The notes under the pieces are model-generated. The model worked only from the letters and a program-made list of their open reading frames with translations. It did not search any database and was not told the DNA's origin. A DNA stretch of 64,000 bases from Streptomyces polyasparticus (GTDB taxonomy: Bacteria > Actinomycetota > Actinomycetes > Streptomycetales > Streptomycetaceae): contig NZ_JACTVJ010000020.1 of assembly GCF_014493765.1 (NCBI RefSeq), positions 62,001 to 126,000 on the forward strand, written 5' to 3'. Both the position numbers and the translations under genes were made by a program. Shown piece by piece: positions 24,045 through 33,000 of this stretch. Within the stretch, counting starts at the first letter, position 1. Each line of letters opens with the position of its first letter.

Positions 24045-24182
24045 CCCGCCCCTTCCCGAAAGCGGGGCTTCGCCCCGGACCCCTTGGGGCTTCGCCCCTT
24101 GCCCCCGCTGGGGGACCGCGTCCCCCAGACCCCCGCCATCCGAACTTCGTGCGGATCTGCTCAATCGCCGCAGGGGCTGAGA
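24039..24182. repeat. Dispersed palindromic intergenic element, copy 4
   Basis: The CCCACCCCGCCCCTTCCCG arm, GGGGCTTCGCCCC hairpins, CCGAACTTCGTGCGGATCTG palindrome and CTCAATCGCCGCAGGGGCTG block fill almost the whole gap between the CpaE-TadE and TadE genes. Confidence 0.85.
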
Positions 24183-24184
24183 CG

Positions 24185-25792
24185 TCAGCCCTCCCATACC
24201 GCACCCCCTTCGCCGTCCACGCTCCATCCCGCATCGAAGCCCGGGAAGAAGAGCGGTACGTCGACCGAGACGTTGGCCTTGTACAGGTCGCCCTCGCGGG
24301 TGCAGCCCGAGGTGAAGCTGTCCTGCCAGGCGCCCGGGAGGTTCTCGCGGGCCGCCGCGTCGCAGGCGGCGGCCGGGTCGTCTCCGCGGACCGCGGCAAC
24401 CGCGCCCGCGCGGGCGCCCTCGTCCGCGGCGTTGCCGGCCAGCGAGTACGTGTAGCCGTACAGGACGCACTGCCAGAGGATCGCGATCACCGCGAAGATG
24501 ACCGGGGCCATGCCCGCGAACTCGAGGGTCACCGAGCCCTCGTCGCCGCCCCGGCCGCGTCGGCGGCCAAGGCCCAGGGAGCCTCGGTCTCCCGTGAGGC
24601 GGGAGGCCTTGGCGGGCGGCTGGGCCCGGACGAGGCCGAGCTCGCCCGCCAGGCCCCAGAGGGCCTGCTTCACCGTGCTGCGGCTGTCCAGGTCCTGCAT
24701 GCGGCCCGCGTCCACCGCCGACTGGAGTTCCTTGAAGTGGGAGGGGATCGCGGTGCGGGCCACCCGCGTGCCCGTGATGCGTTCGATCAGGGGCGGCTGG
24801 ATCTCTGTGTTGCGGGTGTGGCGGTTGACCACGACCAGCGTCTCCTCCGCCTTGCGGATCTGCAGGCGGTCCCACATGCGGACCATGCGCTTGGCGGCGC
24901 GCACCGCCACCACGTCCGGGGTGACCAACAGGACGGCCTGGTCGGCCATTTCGATCGCCGCGGCGTTCGCGCTGCTCATCTGCGTACCGCAGTCGACCAC
25001 GACGACCTCGTAGCGGTTGCGCAGGGCGCTGACCGCCTGGCGGGCCACGCGGTCGGTGACGTCCTCGCCGCGTTCGCCCTCGCCGGGGGCGAGGAGCAGG
25101 CCGAGGCCCGTGGGGTGGGTGAAGACCGCGTCCTGGAGGACGCGCGGGTTGATGTCCGGGATGCCGGCCAGGTCGACGATGGAGCGGCGGAACTGGACGT
25201 CCAGGTACGAGGCCACGTCGCCGGACTGGAGGTCCAGGTCCAGGAGAGCCACGGAGCGGCCCGACGCGCGTGCGGCGAGGGCGAGTTGGACAGCGGTGAG
25301 GGTGGTGCCCACTCCCCCCTTCGCCCCGGTCACGGTGACCACGGTGCCGCCGGGGCCCGTGTAAGCCTCCGGGCCCTGCGTGAGGTGCGGGCGGACGCCC
25401 ATCGACCACGAGGCCGCGGTCTGCACGCGCGCCGCCAGCTCCTCGTATCCGAGAGGCAGTCCGATGAGTCCGCGCGCGCCCGCGTCCATGGACGCCGAGA
25501 AGAGGCTGGGGCTCGGGTCCTGGGTGATCAGGATGACGCCGACGACCGGGAAGCGCATCGCCACTTCCCGTATCACCTCAAGGGCCGGTACGGGGCCTAT
25601 GCGCTCGTGGACCAGGACGACTTCCGGGAGCTCCTCCAGGGATTCGCCGGCGAGGCGGGCGAGGGTGTCCAGCAGGGCGGTGGAGTCGGTGACCGGCAAC
25701 GCCGGTTCCGTGTCCGGGAGTTGGCTGAGCAGGGTGGAGAGCGAGCGGGCGGAGTCCGCGTCGCCCACCGCGGGCAGGATGCGAATCGTCAC
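24185..25792 (-). CDS. CpaE-like ATPase fused to a TadE pseudopilin
   Basis: The 535-residue product joins two Tad functions. Residues 1-140 form a receiver-like domain of the CpaE/TadZ type. Residues about 150-400 are a MinD/ParA ATPase with deviant Walker A (GAKGGVGTTLTAVQLALAAR), switch I LLDLDLQSGDV and VVVVDCGTQMS. CpaE localises the pilus machine. Residues 417 onward read DEGSVTLEFAGMAPVIFAVI: Gly419 is -1 and Glu424 is +5, a TadE pseudopilin, with a beta-rich tail and Cys pair. Cleavage by the prepilin peptidase would release the cytosolic ATPase from the pseudopilin. The gene overlaps nothing and lacks any frameshift sign, so the fusion is genuine. Confidence 0.88.
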   Translation of the reverse strand: MTIRILPAVGDADSARSLSTLLSQLPDTEPALPVTDSTALLDTLARLAGESLEELPEVVLVHERIGPVPALEVIREVAMRFPVVGVILITQDPSPSLFSASMDAGARGLIGLPLGYEELAARVQTAASWSMGVRPHLTQGPEAYTGPGGTVVTVTGAKGGVGTTLTAVQLALAARASGRSVALLDLDLQSGDVASYLDVQFRRSIVDLAGIPDINPRVLQDAVFTHPTGLGLLLAPGEGERGEDVTDRVARQAVSALRNRYEVVVVDCGTQMSSANAAAIEMADQAVLLVTPDVVAVRAAKRMVRMWDRLQIRKAEETLVVVNRHTRNTEIQPPLIERITGTRVARTAIPSHFKELQSAVDAGRMQDLDSRSTVKQALWGLAGELGLVRAQPPAKASRLTGDRGSLGLGRRRGRGGDEGSVTLEFAGMAPVIFAVIAILWQCVLYGYTYSLAGNAADEGARAGAVAAVRGDDPAAACDAAARENLPGAWQDSFTSGCTREGDLYKANVSVDVPLFFPGFDAGWSVDGEGGAVWEG

Positions 25793-25804
25793 AAGGGCCC
25801 CTCA

Positions 25805-26512
25805 CTACTTGTCTTCGTCGAGGGTGTAGCTGCGGTCGTCCGGCGAGACGGGGGTGTCGCCGCCCTGCGAGATCAGGGCGAGCCGGACGTGGGTGGCGAA
25901 GGATTCGGCGTAGGCGACGCGCTGAGCATCCAGGGTGTTGAGGGCGAACGTGATCGGGACCGCCTCGATCTGGCGGCCGCTGCGGTCGTCCTCACGGGGT
26001 TCGAGCGGGGTCAGCTGTCCGACGTCGAGTACGCGGGCGTTCTGGACGATGACCTTGGACTGGTCCTTCTGGGTTTCGTTCTCGGCCTTGAAGGTCGCGA
26101 AGATATTGACCGTGGCACCCGGGGTGATCTTTCCGGCGACTCCGGTGGCCGCGTCGATCATGATGGCGATTTCCTGTTCCCCGTCGGCGAGTTCGGGGCG
26201 CTTGACGATCATGTCCGACTGCAGCAGGGAGCCTTTGCGGAGTTGTGTGACGGCTATTTTCCCGTCGATCTCCCTGAGGTCGGTGACCGCATTCTGCGAA
26301 AGCCAGCGCTCGGGCATCTTGATCTTCTCGAACTGCCCCGCGTCCAAGGTCTTGTACGGCGCGACATCGCTCTTCAGGCGATACGCGGAGACCTCGGGCC
26401 CCACCTTCGAGTTCACGTCGCGGATCACCGAGAGCACTCCGGCGAACGCGCCGAAGGCACACAGGACCGACAGGAGCAGCAGGATCACACCGCGGCGCTG
26501 GCGAGAATTCAT
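25805..26512 (-). CDS. cpaB: CpaB/RcpC-like pilus assembly protein (SAF domain)
   Basis: The 235-residue product has one N-terminal helix (GVILLLLSVLCAFGAFAGVL), a SAF domain (KTLDAGQFEKIKMPERWL, LRKGSLLQSDMI) and the RcpC/CpaB C-terminal part (VAGKITPGATVNIFATFKAE, VIVQNARVLDVGQLT). CpaB proteins are extracytoplasmic and bind peptidoglycan or the pilus. It is 12 bp upstream of the CpaE-TadE gene and clearly co-transcribed. Confidence 0.9.
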   Translation of the reverse strand: MNSRQRRGVILLLLSVLCAFGAFAGVLSVIRDVNSKVGPEVSAYRLKSDVAPYKTLDAGQFEKIKMPERWLSQNAVTDLREIDGKIAVTQLRKGSLLQSDMIVKRPELADGEQEIAIMIDAATGVAGKITPGATVNIFATFKAENETQKDQSKVIVQNARVLDVGQLTPLEPREDDRSGRQIEAVPITFALNTLDAQRVAYAESFATHVRLALISQGGDTPVSPDDRSYTLDEDK

Positions 26513-26566
26513 GAGCCGGACTACCTCGATCAGGTCAGGTCGGTTCGGTCGGGTCGCTGGGAGTCT

Positions 26567-27469
26567 CTAGGAGGTGATGGCCTTGCGTTGGTCTCCTGGG
26601 GTCAGGACACCATTGGGCCGCGAATGGTTCTCGTGTTGCTTGAGCGGCGCGGAGCAGAAACCGCAGCGGTCACCGATGAGTTCGAGACCGCACCAGTGGC
26701 ATTCCTCGCGCTTCACGGAGGAGACCAGCTGGTAGAGCACGGAGATATCGGGAATGGCCGCGGCGAATTCGAGCAATTTGCCCGTGGCCCACCAGCGGGC
26801 GGATTCGGCGGGCAGCGGGGCCTCGGCGATGCCCTGGACCTGCCAGGAGCGGGCGAGCGAGTTCGCGATCCAGTCCGACTGCAGCTGGCCCTTCGCGAGG
26901 ACGAGCCGGGTGGCGAAGCCGGGGCCTTCGAGGCTCGCGCCCTGGCCCGCGCCGCCGAGGCGGATCAGCTGGGCCTTGGGGCTGGCGAGCACGGCGAACT
27001 GGGAGCCGGGGACCCAGGACTTGGCGTGCTGCTTGAGGCTGACGGGGACGCGGTCGAGCTTGGTGACCGAGTTCAGGACCGCGCCCGCGTAGATGTAGTG
27101 GGAGAGCAGCCGGGCCGCGGAGGCGAGGACGCCCGGGCTGAAGTCGCAGAGCGAGAGCTGGCGCAACTGGAGGGCCAGGACGGCGATGCCGAGCGGCGGC
27201 AGATCCAGGTCCAGGAGGGCGATGCGGTCGGATTCGAGCACGCCGCGGACCGTGTGGAGCCGGTGCAGCGCCTGGGACGGCAGCGAGGACGGGCAGAGCA
27301 CGATCACATAGCCGTGCCGTTCGAGCAGCGCGTGCATGTCGGAGAGCGAGGCCTCGAGCGGGCGGGTGGTGCGCCCCTGCGGGGTCTGGAGCACCGCGGC
27401 CGGCGGAGTGTGCTGGTCAGGGGGCGGAAGGAGCAGGTCGGGAGCGGTGACGGCTATGGCTGTTGGCAC
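26567..27469 (-). CDS. Tad-locus protein with C-terminal zinc ribbon, unknown function
   Basis: The 300-residue product has no signal peptide. The N-terminal half contains SDMHALLERHGYVIVLCPSS and IALLDLDLPPLGIAVLALQL, suggesting an alpha/beta fold. The C-terminus has CHWCGLELIGDRCGFCSAPL, two CxxC-type pairs forming a probable zinc ribbon. I recognise no named family. It is the first gene of the Tad operon, so it may be cytoplasmic regulatory or scaffold protein of the pilus. The GTG at 27469 is preferred to a TTG two codons upstream because of spacing to the GGGGGGA sequence. Confidence 0.75.
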   Translation of the reverse strand: MPTAIAVTAPDLLLPPPDQHTPPAAVLQTPQGRTTRPLEASLSDMHALLERHGYVIVLCPSSLPSQALHRLHTVRGVLESDRIALLDLDLPPLGIAVLALQLRQLSLCDFSPGVLASAARLLSHYIYAGAVLNSVTKLDRVPVSLKQHAKSWVPGSQFAVLASPKAQLIRLGGAGQGASLEGPGFATRLVLAKGQLQSDWIANSLARSWQVQGIAEAPLPAESARWWATGKLLEFAAAIPDISVLYQLVSSVKREECHWCGLELIGDRCGFCSAPLKQHENHSRPNGVLTPGDQRKAITS

Positions 27470-27776
27470 GCGCAATCCCCCCGATCACTTCCGACCGCTT
27501 CTGGCCTTCCCGCATCAGCACCATATCCACGTCATGCGCAGCTCAACACAGGATCGGCGTAACTCCTGGTGAGATCTTGATCGACTCACAGTGAAGATCG
27601 GAGAGTCTTCAACCAACCGATTCGCGATTTGCTCCCAAATGGCCGTATCGGAAGGGGAGTTGAAGCTTCCAGCCGTCCGTCGAAGATCTTCCAGAGGTCT
27701 TGACAACCCGAATGGTCTGGACCAGATTGCGCCGCACCCTCTTTCCTTCACCCCCCTCACCCCCGGGAGGCAAGTT
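27470..27776. promoter_or_regulatory. Divergent intergenic region, Tad operon / chitinase
   Basis: This 307-bp gap is less GC-rich than its neighbours and must hold the Tad operon promoter (left part) and the chitinase promoter (right part, annotated separately). No gene is seen. Confidence 0.6.
27700..27728 (+). promoter_or_regulatory. Chitinase promoter with DasR operator (dre)
   Basis: A -35 TTGACA at 27700-27705 and a -10-like CAGATT at 27723-27728 are 17 bp apart. Between them, at 27713-27724, lies TGGTCTGGACCA, a near-exact dre palindrome (known consensus TGGTCTAGACCA). DasR is the GlcNAc-responsive GntR-family repressor of streptomycete chitin genes. The overlap predicts repression relieved by amino-sugar phosphates. 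Confidence 0.85.
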
Positions 27777-29453
27777 GTGGGCTCCGTAAGACGCATGTTC
27801 CTGGTCGCTCTGGCCGGAGGTGCGCTGGCAGTCGGCGGACTGACCGGCAGCGCCCAGGCCGCCGATGTGAACGTGGCGAAGAACGCCGGCTTCGAGAGCG
27901 GCCTCGCCAACTGGACCTGTACGGCGGGGTCCACCGTCTCCTCCCCCGTGCACGGCGGCGCGTCCGCCCTGAAGGCCACGCCGGCCGGGCAGGACCACGC
28001 ACGGTGCAGCCAGACGGTGGCCGTGCAGCCCAACTCCACTTACCAGCTGAGCGCTTGGGTGCAGGGCGGCTACGCGTATCTCGGAGCCAGCGGCACCGGG
28101 ACGACGGACGTGTCCACCTGGACGCCCGACTCCGCCTCCTGGAAGCAGCTGAAGACCTCCTTCACGACGGGTGCGTCGACGACCTCCGTGACCGTGTACA
28201 CGCACGGCTGGTACGGGCAGCAGCCCTACTTCGTGGACGATGTCTCGGTCGTCGGACCCGACGGCGGCGGGGGCGGCGATCCCGACCCGGTGATCCCTGT
28301 GGCGCCTTCGGGGCTCGCGGTCTCCGGTACGACCTCCTCGTCGGTGTCCCTGGCGTGGAGCCCGGTGGCGAACGCGACCGGCTACAACGTCTACCGCGAC
28401 GGCACCAAGGTGCAATCGGTGAGCGGGAGTTCGGCCACGGTGACCGGTCTGGCCGCCGACACCTCGTACAGCTTCCAGGTCACCGCGACGAACGCGGCGG
28501 GCGAGTCCCCGCGGACCACCTCGGTCAACGGTCGTACCGCGACCACCGGCGGCGGGGGCGGCGGCGATGTGCCCGCGCACGCCGTCACCGGGTACTGGCA
28601 GAACTTCAACAACGGGGCCGCGATCCAGCGGATCTCGGACGTCCAGGCGCAGTACGACATCATCGCGGTGGCCTTCGCGGACGCCACGGCCACGCCCGGC
28701 GCGGTGGACTTCACGCTCGACTCGGCCGGGCTCGGCGGGTACACCGAGGCGCAGTTCAAGGCGGATGTCGCGGCCAAGCAGGCGGCCGGCAAGTCGGTGA
28801 TCATCTCGGTGGGCGGCGAGCTCGGTGCGGTCAGGGTCAACGACGCGGCCTCGGCGACGAACTTCGCCAACTCCGTGTACGCGCTGATGCAGGAGTACGG
28901 GTTCGACGGGGTCGACATCGACCTGGAGAACGGGCTCAACTCCACGTACATGACCCAGGCGCTGCGCGCGCTGTCCGCGAAGGCGGGCTCCGGTCTCGTC
29001 ATCACGATGGCGCCGCAGACGATCGACATGCAGTCGACATCGAACGAGTACTTCAAGACGGCGCTGAACATCAAGGACATCCTGACCGTCGTCAACATGC
29101 AGTACTACAACAGCGGTTCGATGCTGGGCTGCGACGGCAAGGTGTACTCGCAGGGTTCGGTGGACTTCCTGACGGCGCTCGCGTGCATCCAGCTGGAGGG
29201 CGGGCTCGCGCCGTCGCAGGTGGGGCTGGGGCTGCCGGCTTCCACGCGGGGAGCGGGGTCCGGATACGTGGCGCCTTCCGTGGTGAACGCGGCGCTCGAC
29301 TGCCTGACGAAGGGCACGTCCTGCGGGTCCTTCAAGCCCTCGCGTACGTATCCGTCGCTGCGCGGCGCGATGACGTGGTCCACCAACTGGGATGCCACGG
29401 CGGGCAATGCGTGGTCGAACGCGGTGGGGCCGCACGTGCACGGGCTGCCGTAG
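27777..29453 (+). CDS. Secreted GH18 chitinase with carbohydrate-binding and FnIII domains
   Basis: The 558-residue product has a Sec signal (to about residue 28, SAQA/ADV), a beta-sandwich carbohydrate-binding module (residues 30-150: NVAKNAGFESGLANWTC, YFVDDVSVVG), a Gly-rich hinge, an FnIII domain (about 170-255: APSGLAVSGTTSSSVSLAW), another Gly hinge and a GH18 barrel. The DxxDxDxE motif is intact as DGVDIDLE (Asp377 to Glu384, Glu384 being the acid/base), and NMQYYN and AMTWSTNWD complete the active site. It hydrolyses chitin outside the cell. A GTG start follows GGGAGG by 6 bp. Confidence 0.94.
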   Translation: MGSVRRMFLVALAGGALAVGGLTGSAQAADVNVAKNAGFESGLANWTCTAGSTVSSPVHGGASALKATPAGQDHARCSQTVAVQPNSTYQLSAWVQGGYAYLGASGTGTTDVSTWTPDSASWKQLKTSFTTGASTTSVTVYTHGWYGQQPYFVDDVSVVGPDGGGGGDPDPVIPVAPSGLAVSGTTSSSVSLAWSPVANATGYNVYRDGTKVQSVSGSSATVTGLAADTSYSFQVTATNAAGESPRTTSVNGRTATTGGGGGGDVPAHAVTGYWQNFNNGAAIQRISDVQAQYDIIAVAFADATATPGAVDFTLDSAGLGGYTEAQFKADVAAKQAAGKSVIISVGGELGAVRVNDAASATNFANSVYALMQEYGFDGVDIDLENGLNSTYMTQALRALSAKAGSGLVITMAPQTIDMQSTSNEYFKTALNIKDILTVVNMQYYNSGSMLGCDGKVYSQGSVDFLTALACIQLEGGLAPSQVGLGLPASTRGAGSGYVAPSVVNAALDCLTKGTSCGSFKPSRTYPSLRGAMTWSTNWDATAGNAWSNAVGPHVHGLP

Positions 29454-29493
29454 CGGGGCGAGGGCCTGATCCCCGTACCCCTGGAGAACTCCT

Positions 29494-29533
29494 GGAGCCC
29501 TGTCCCACCGCTCCCCCGGTGGGACAGGGCTCC
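29494..29533. terminator. Strong hairpin after chitinase
   Basis: A perfect 16-bp stem GGAGCCCTGTCCCACC/GGTGGGACAGGGCTCC lies between the convergent chitinase and membrane-protein genes. Confidence 0.85.
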
Positions 29534-29544
29534 GGGCTGTTCGC

Positions 29545-29600
29545 CGTCGCAGGACGAAGCAGCAGGTCACCGCCCGAGGACGAAGCAGCGCGTCACCGCC
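29545..29600. repeat. Two 26-bp tandem copies at the 3' end of the membrane gene
   Basis: A unit of about 26 bp (containing CGAGGACGAAGCAGCGCGTC) is repeated, and its beginning recurs in the last codons (VLGR) of the minus-strand gene. It looks like a recent slippage or duplication of the gene's 3' end. Confidence 0.7.
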
Positions 29601-29973
29601 CGAGGACGAAGGCGAGGGCCGCGATCACACCGATCAGCGAGGCCACGAAGAGCCAGGTCTGCTTGCGCGTCAGCTCCTCCATCGGCTCGCCCGCCCGCTT
29701 CAGCTCCTTCTGGCGGCGGATCCAGGGCGCGTGCAGGAGCCGCAGGAGCGCCAGGGCCAGGGCGGCCAGGATGTAGAGCTGCAGCGCCTGTCGCTCGCCG
29801 TCGTCCGCGCCCCCCACCCACGTGAACAGGGCGGTCACGGCGACGACGGTGGCTGCCGCGGTCAGCTTGGTCCTGCGGCCCTCCACCATGGTCGCCATCG
29901 CCGTCGCGAGCGCGAGGCCCGCGACGGCGGCGGCGAGCCACCAGTGAGTGGAGGTGAAGTGCTCGGTGAGCAT
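29593..29973 (-). CDS. Small four-helix membrane protein, candidate immunity partner of the ALF-repeat protein
   Basis: The 126-residue product starts MLTEHFTSTHWWLAAAVAGL and has about four membrane segments with a basic cytosolic loop (HAPWIRRQKELKRAGEPMEE). I know no family for it. It lies 40 bp downstream of the ALF-repeat giant on the same strand, with no hairpin between, so the two are likely one transcript. A membrane-integral partner would suit an effector whose C-terminus is hydrophobic (inference). The ATG at 29973 gives the first helix directly; longer frames add nothing. Confidence 0.65.
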   Translation of the reverse strand: MLTEHFTSTHWWLAAAVAGLALATAMATMVEGRRTKLTAAATVVAVTALFTWVGGADDGERQALQLYILAALALALLRLLHAPWIRRQKELKRAGEPMEELTRKQTWLFVASLIGVIAALAFVLGR

Positions 29974-30013
29974 CGCTCTCCCTACCGGTCGATCTCCCTG
30001 CCAATTCCTCTCC

Positions 30014-33000
30014 CTACCAGTCGAAAAGGTCCGCCACGCCGCCCGCGACACCGCTCGCGACGCCGAAGATCTTGCTGCCGACCTCGTTCGCCAGACCGGC
30101 CTTCGAGATGACCGTGCCCATCCCGGCGAAGATTCCGCCGACCACGAACATCCCCATGTCCTCGCTCCACTGCTCCGAGTCGAAGCCGTAGGACGTGCCG
30201 GCGAGGATCGCGGCGACGCCGCTCAGCCCCCAGGACACCAGGCCCACCGTGCCGGCGACGCCGAGGATCACCGGAGCGGCCGGCGGGAAGAAGAAGGCGG
30301 AGGCGGCGATGCCCACCGAGATGACCCCGGTCACCGTCGACCAGTGGCCGACGGCCTCGTGCCAGTCCTTCTCCCTGCCGATGTCCTCGGGCCACAGGCC
30401 CCAGTACTCGGTGTTGCCCTCGCTGACCGGGCTGGTGCCGTTGGTCTCGTGGGCCACGGCCTCCATGGCGATCGTCTGCGCCTTCGCCTCGGCCTCGGCC
30501 CTGCGCTTGTCGGCCACGATCTTCTTGGCCGCGCTGGCGGCGGCCGCGGCCTCCGCCTTGCTCTTGCCGGCGGCCAGGGCCGACGCCTGCGCCTGCGAGG
30601 CGGAGGCCTGGGCCTGGTTCGCGTACGACACCGCCTCCCTGGCGGAGACGAGGGCGCGGCTCATCGCGTAGTTGGCGGTGGCCGCCGCGGCCTTGGCCGT
30701 CCTCGCGGCGTTCTTGGCGGTCGCGGCGGACTCGGCGGCCTTGGTGGCGGAGGCGTCGGCGGCGTCCGCGTTCCTGCGGGCCTCGTCCCGCGCGGCCTCG
30801 GCGTCCTTGGCGTAATCGCCGGCCTTGGCCGCCCAGTCGGTCGCCTCCTGCGCCGCGTCACGCGCTTCCGCCGCGGCCTTCTGCGCGTACGAGGCGTCCT
30901 CGAGGGCCTTGAGCGCGATCTTCGTCGCATGGGCGAGGGAGGCGCGGACCGCCGCCACATGCGTGGCGTGGTCGTGGTCGAGGCGGGCGGCGTCGAACTG
31001 CCCCGCGGCGACGAAGCTGCGGCGCATCTTCGCCGAGCCTTCGAGGGCGATCTGGGCCGCCGCCTTCATGTAGATGCCGCCGGTGTCGAGCAGCCGCAGA
31101 ATCTCGACGTTGTCGTCCTCCTTGACCGCCTCCGCGAGTTCCAGGGAGAGGAAGCGGTGCATGGCGGCCGCGGTGCCCGCGTCGAGCGCGGCCTGGGCCT
31201 TGGCCCGGACGGCAGGACCCGGGTTCTCGTTCAGGACCCGGAAGATCCGCACGCGGTACGTCTCGGCACCCGAGGTGACGAAACCGCTCGACAGGAAGCG
31301 GGTGGGCGCATCGTCGTCCGTGCTCGCGAGCGCGGTGTGCGCCGCCTCGGCGATGTCCGCCGTGGACATCCGGGCCACGCCGAGGACGGTCTCGCGGTCG
31401 TCGAGCCGCTGCGCCAGGACCCGGTCGGCGTCCAGCCAGTTGAGGACGTCCTCGTCGTTGCCCGCGAGGGCGAACTCGGCCGCCTCACGGGTCCAGCTCC
31501 CCGTCACGGCAAGGAGCTTGGTGGCGGCGAAGCGTCCGTCCGCGACCGCCTTCGCGGTGTCGCCCGAGGACATGGCCGACTCGGCGGCCGCGATCAGGTC
31601 CTTGATCTCCGAGGAGGTGCGGTCCACCTCGGTGCGCTCGCGGTCGGCGGCGAGGGCGGCGGCGGTCTCGGCCTTCGCCTTCAACCGGGCCTCGGCCACG
31701 CAGAGTTCGACCTCCTCGGCGAGGTGGGCGGTCTCGGCGGTGCGGGCGTCCTGCTCCACCTCCGCGGCCTTGAGGACCGCGTTGTGCGCCTTGGTGGCGG
31801 CGTCGGTGGCGGCGTTCGCGTACGTGGTGGAGCGCTTGGCGTACTCGACCGCCTCGCCCGCGTGCGCGTAGGCCTCCTCGGCGGCGGCCGCGGCGGCGTA
31901 GGCGTGGTCGGCGGCGCTGTTGGCCGCGTCGCGGGCCACGGCCGCGGCGTCGGCGGCGCGGCCCGCCAGCGTCTGGGCGGTGCCGGCGGCCTTGGTGGCG
32001 CGGGCGGCCGCGGCATCGGCCTCGGCGGCGGCGGCCCGGGCCGCGGCGGCCTGGGACTGGGCGGCGCCCGAGGCGGCGGCGGCTTCGGCGGAGGCACCGG
32101 CGGCGGCCGCCGCGTTCTGGGCGGCGGAGGCGGCGGCGCTGCCCGCGGACGCGGCGCTGCGGGAGGCGATCGAGGCCTTGTCCGCGGCGGCTGCGGCGGT
32201 ACGGGCCTTGGCGGCCGCGGCCTTGGCGCCCTGTGCGGCCTGGTTCGCGGCCTCGGCCTTGCCCGCGTCCTTGGACGCGGCGATCGCGGCGCTGTACGCA
32301 CGGGCCGCGGCGTTGCCCGCCGTCGCGGCGGCGGCCGCGGCGGCCTGGGCGGCGAGGGCCGCGCGGTGCGAGGCGTTCTGGGCCGTGCGCGATGCGGCGA
32401 TCGCACGGTTGGCGGCGGAGGCGGCACCCTGTGCGGCGGAGGCGGCGGCGTTGGCGGCCTTGGCCGACCTGGCCACGTCGTTCTGGGCGGCGCGGGCCTC
32501 CTCGGCCGCCCTGAGCGCGGCCGCCTTGGCCTTCTCCGCGGCGTCCTTGGCCTTCTCGGACGCGGCCACGGCCTGCTCGGTCTGCAGGCCGGCGATCTTG
32601 CCCTCGCGTTGCACGATCGCGACCAACTGGTCGATGGTGGCGGCCTCTTCGTCCCTGGCGCGGGCGATGTACTGGCCCGAGGTCAGGAACGTACGGATGG
32701 CGTCGGGCGAACCGTCGTTCAGGGCGCGCTCGGCGTACTTCTTCACCTCGGGGGTCGCGGTGTTGAGGAGGGTGAAGACCGCCACGCGGTCGTCCTCCTG
32801 CTGCGCTGTCACCACCGTCTTGGTGAGGAAGGTCTTGAGCGCGGTGTCCGTGTCCGCGGTGAGGGCCTTGTTCGCCTCACGCTTCACGGCCGGGCCGCTG
32901 TTGTTGAGGACGGTGAAGGTCGCCTGGCGCAGGTCCTCGTGCAGATCCGTCCTGTATCCGCCGGCGAGGTAGGCGGCGACGGCCTGGTCGCCGGCGGAGA

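Noticed and set aside
24005-27562. 1185-codon plus-strand frame across the Tad genes
   Set aside because: It is antisense to cpaB, cpaE-tadE and others, is dominated by Arg, Gly and Ala, and has no domain.
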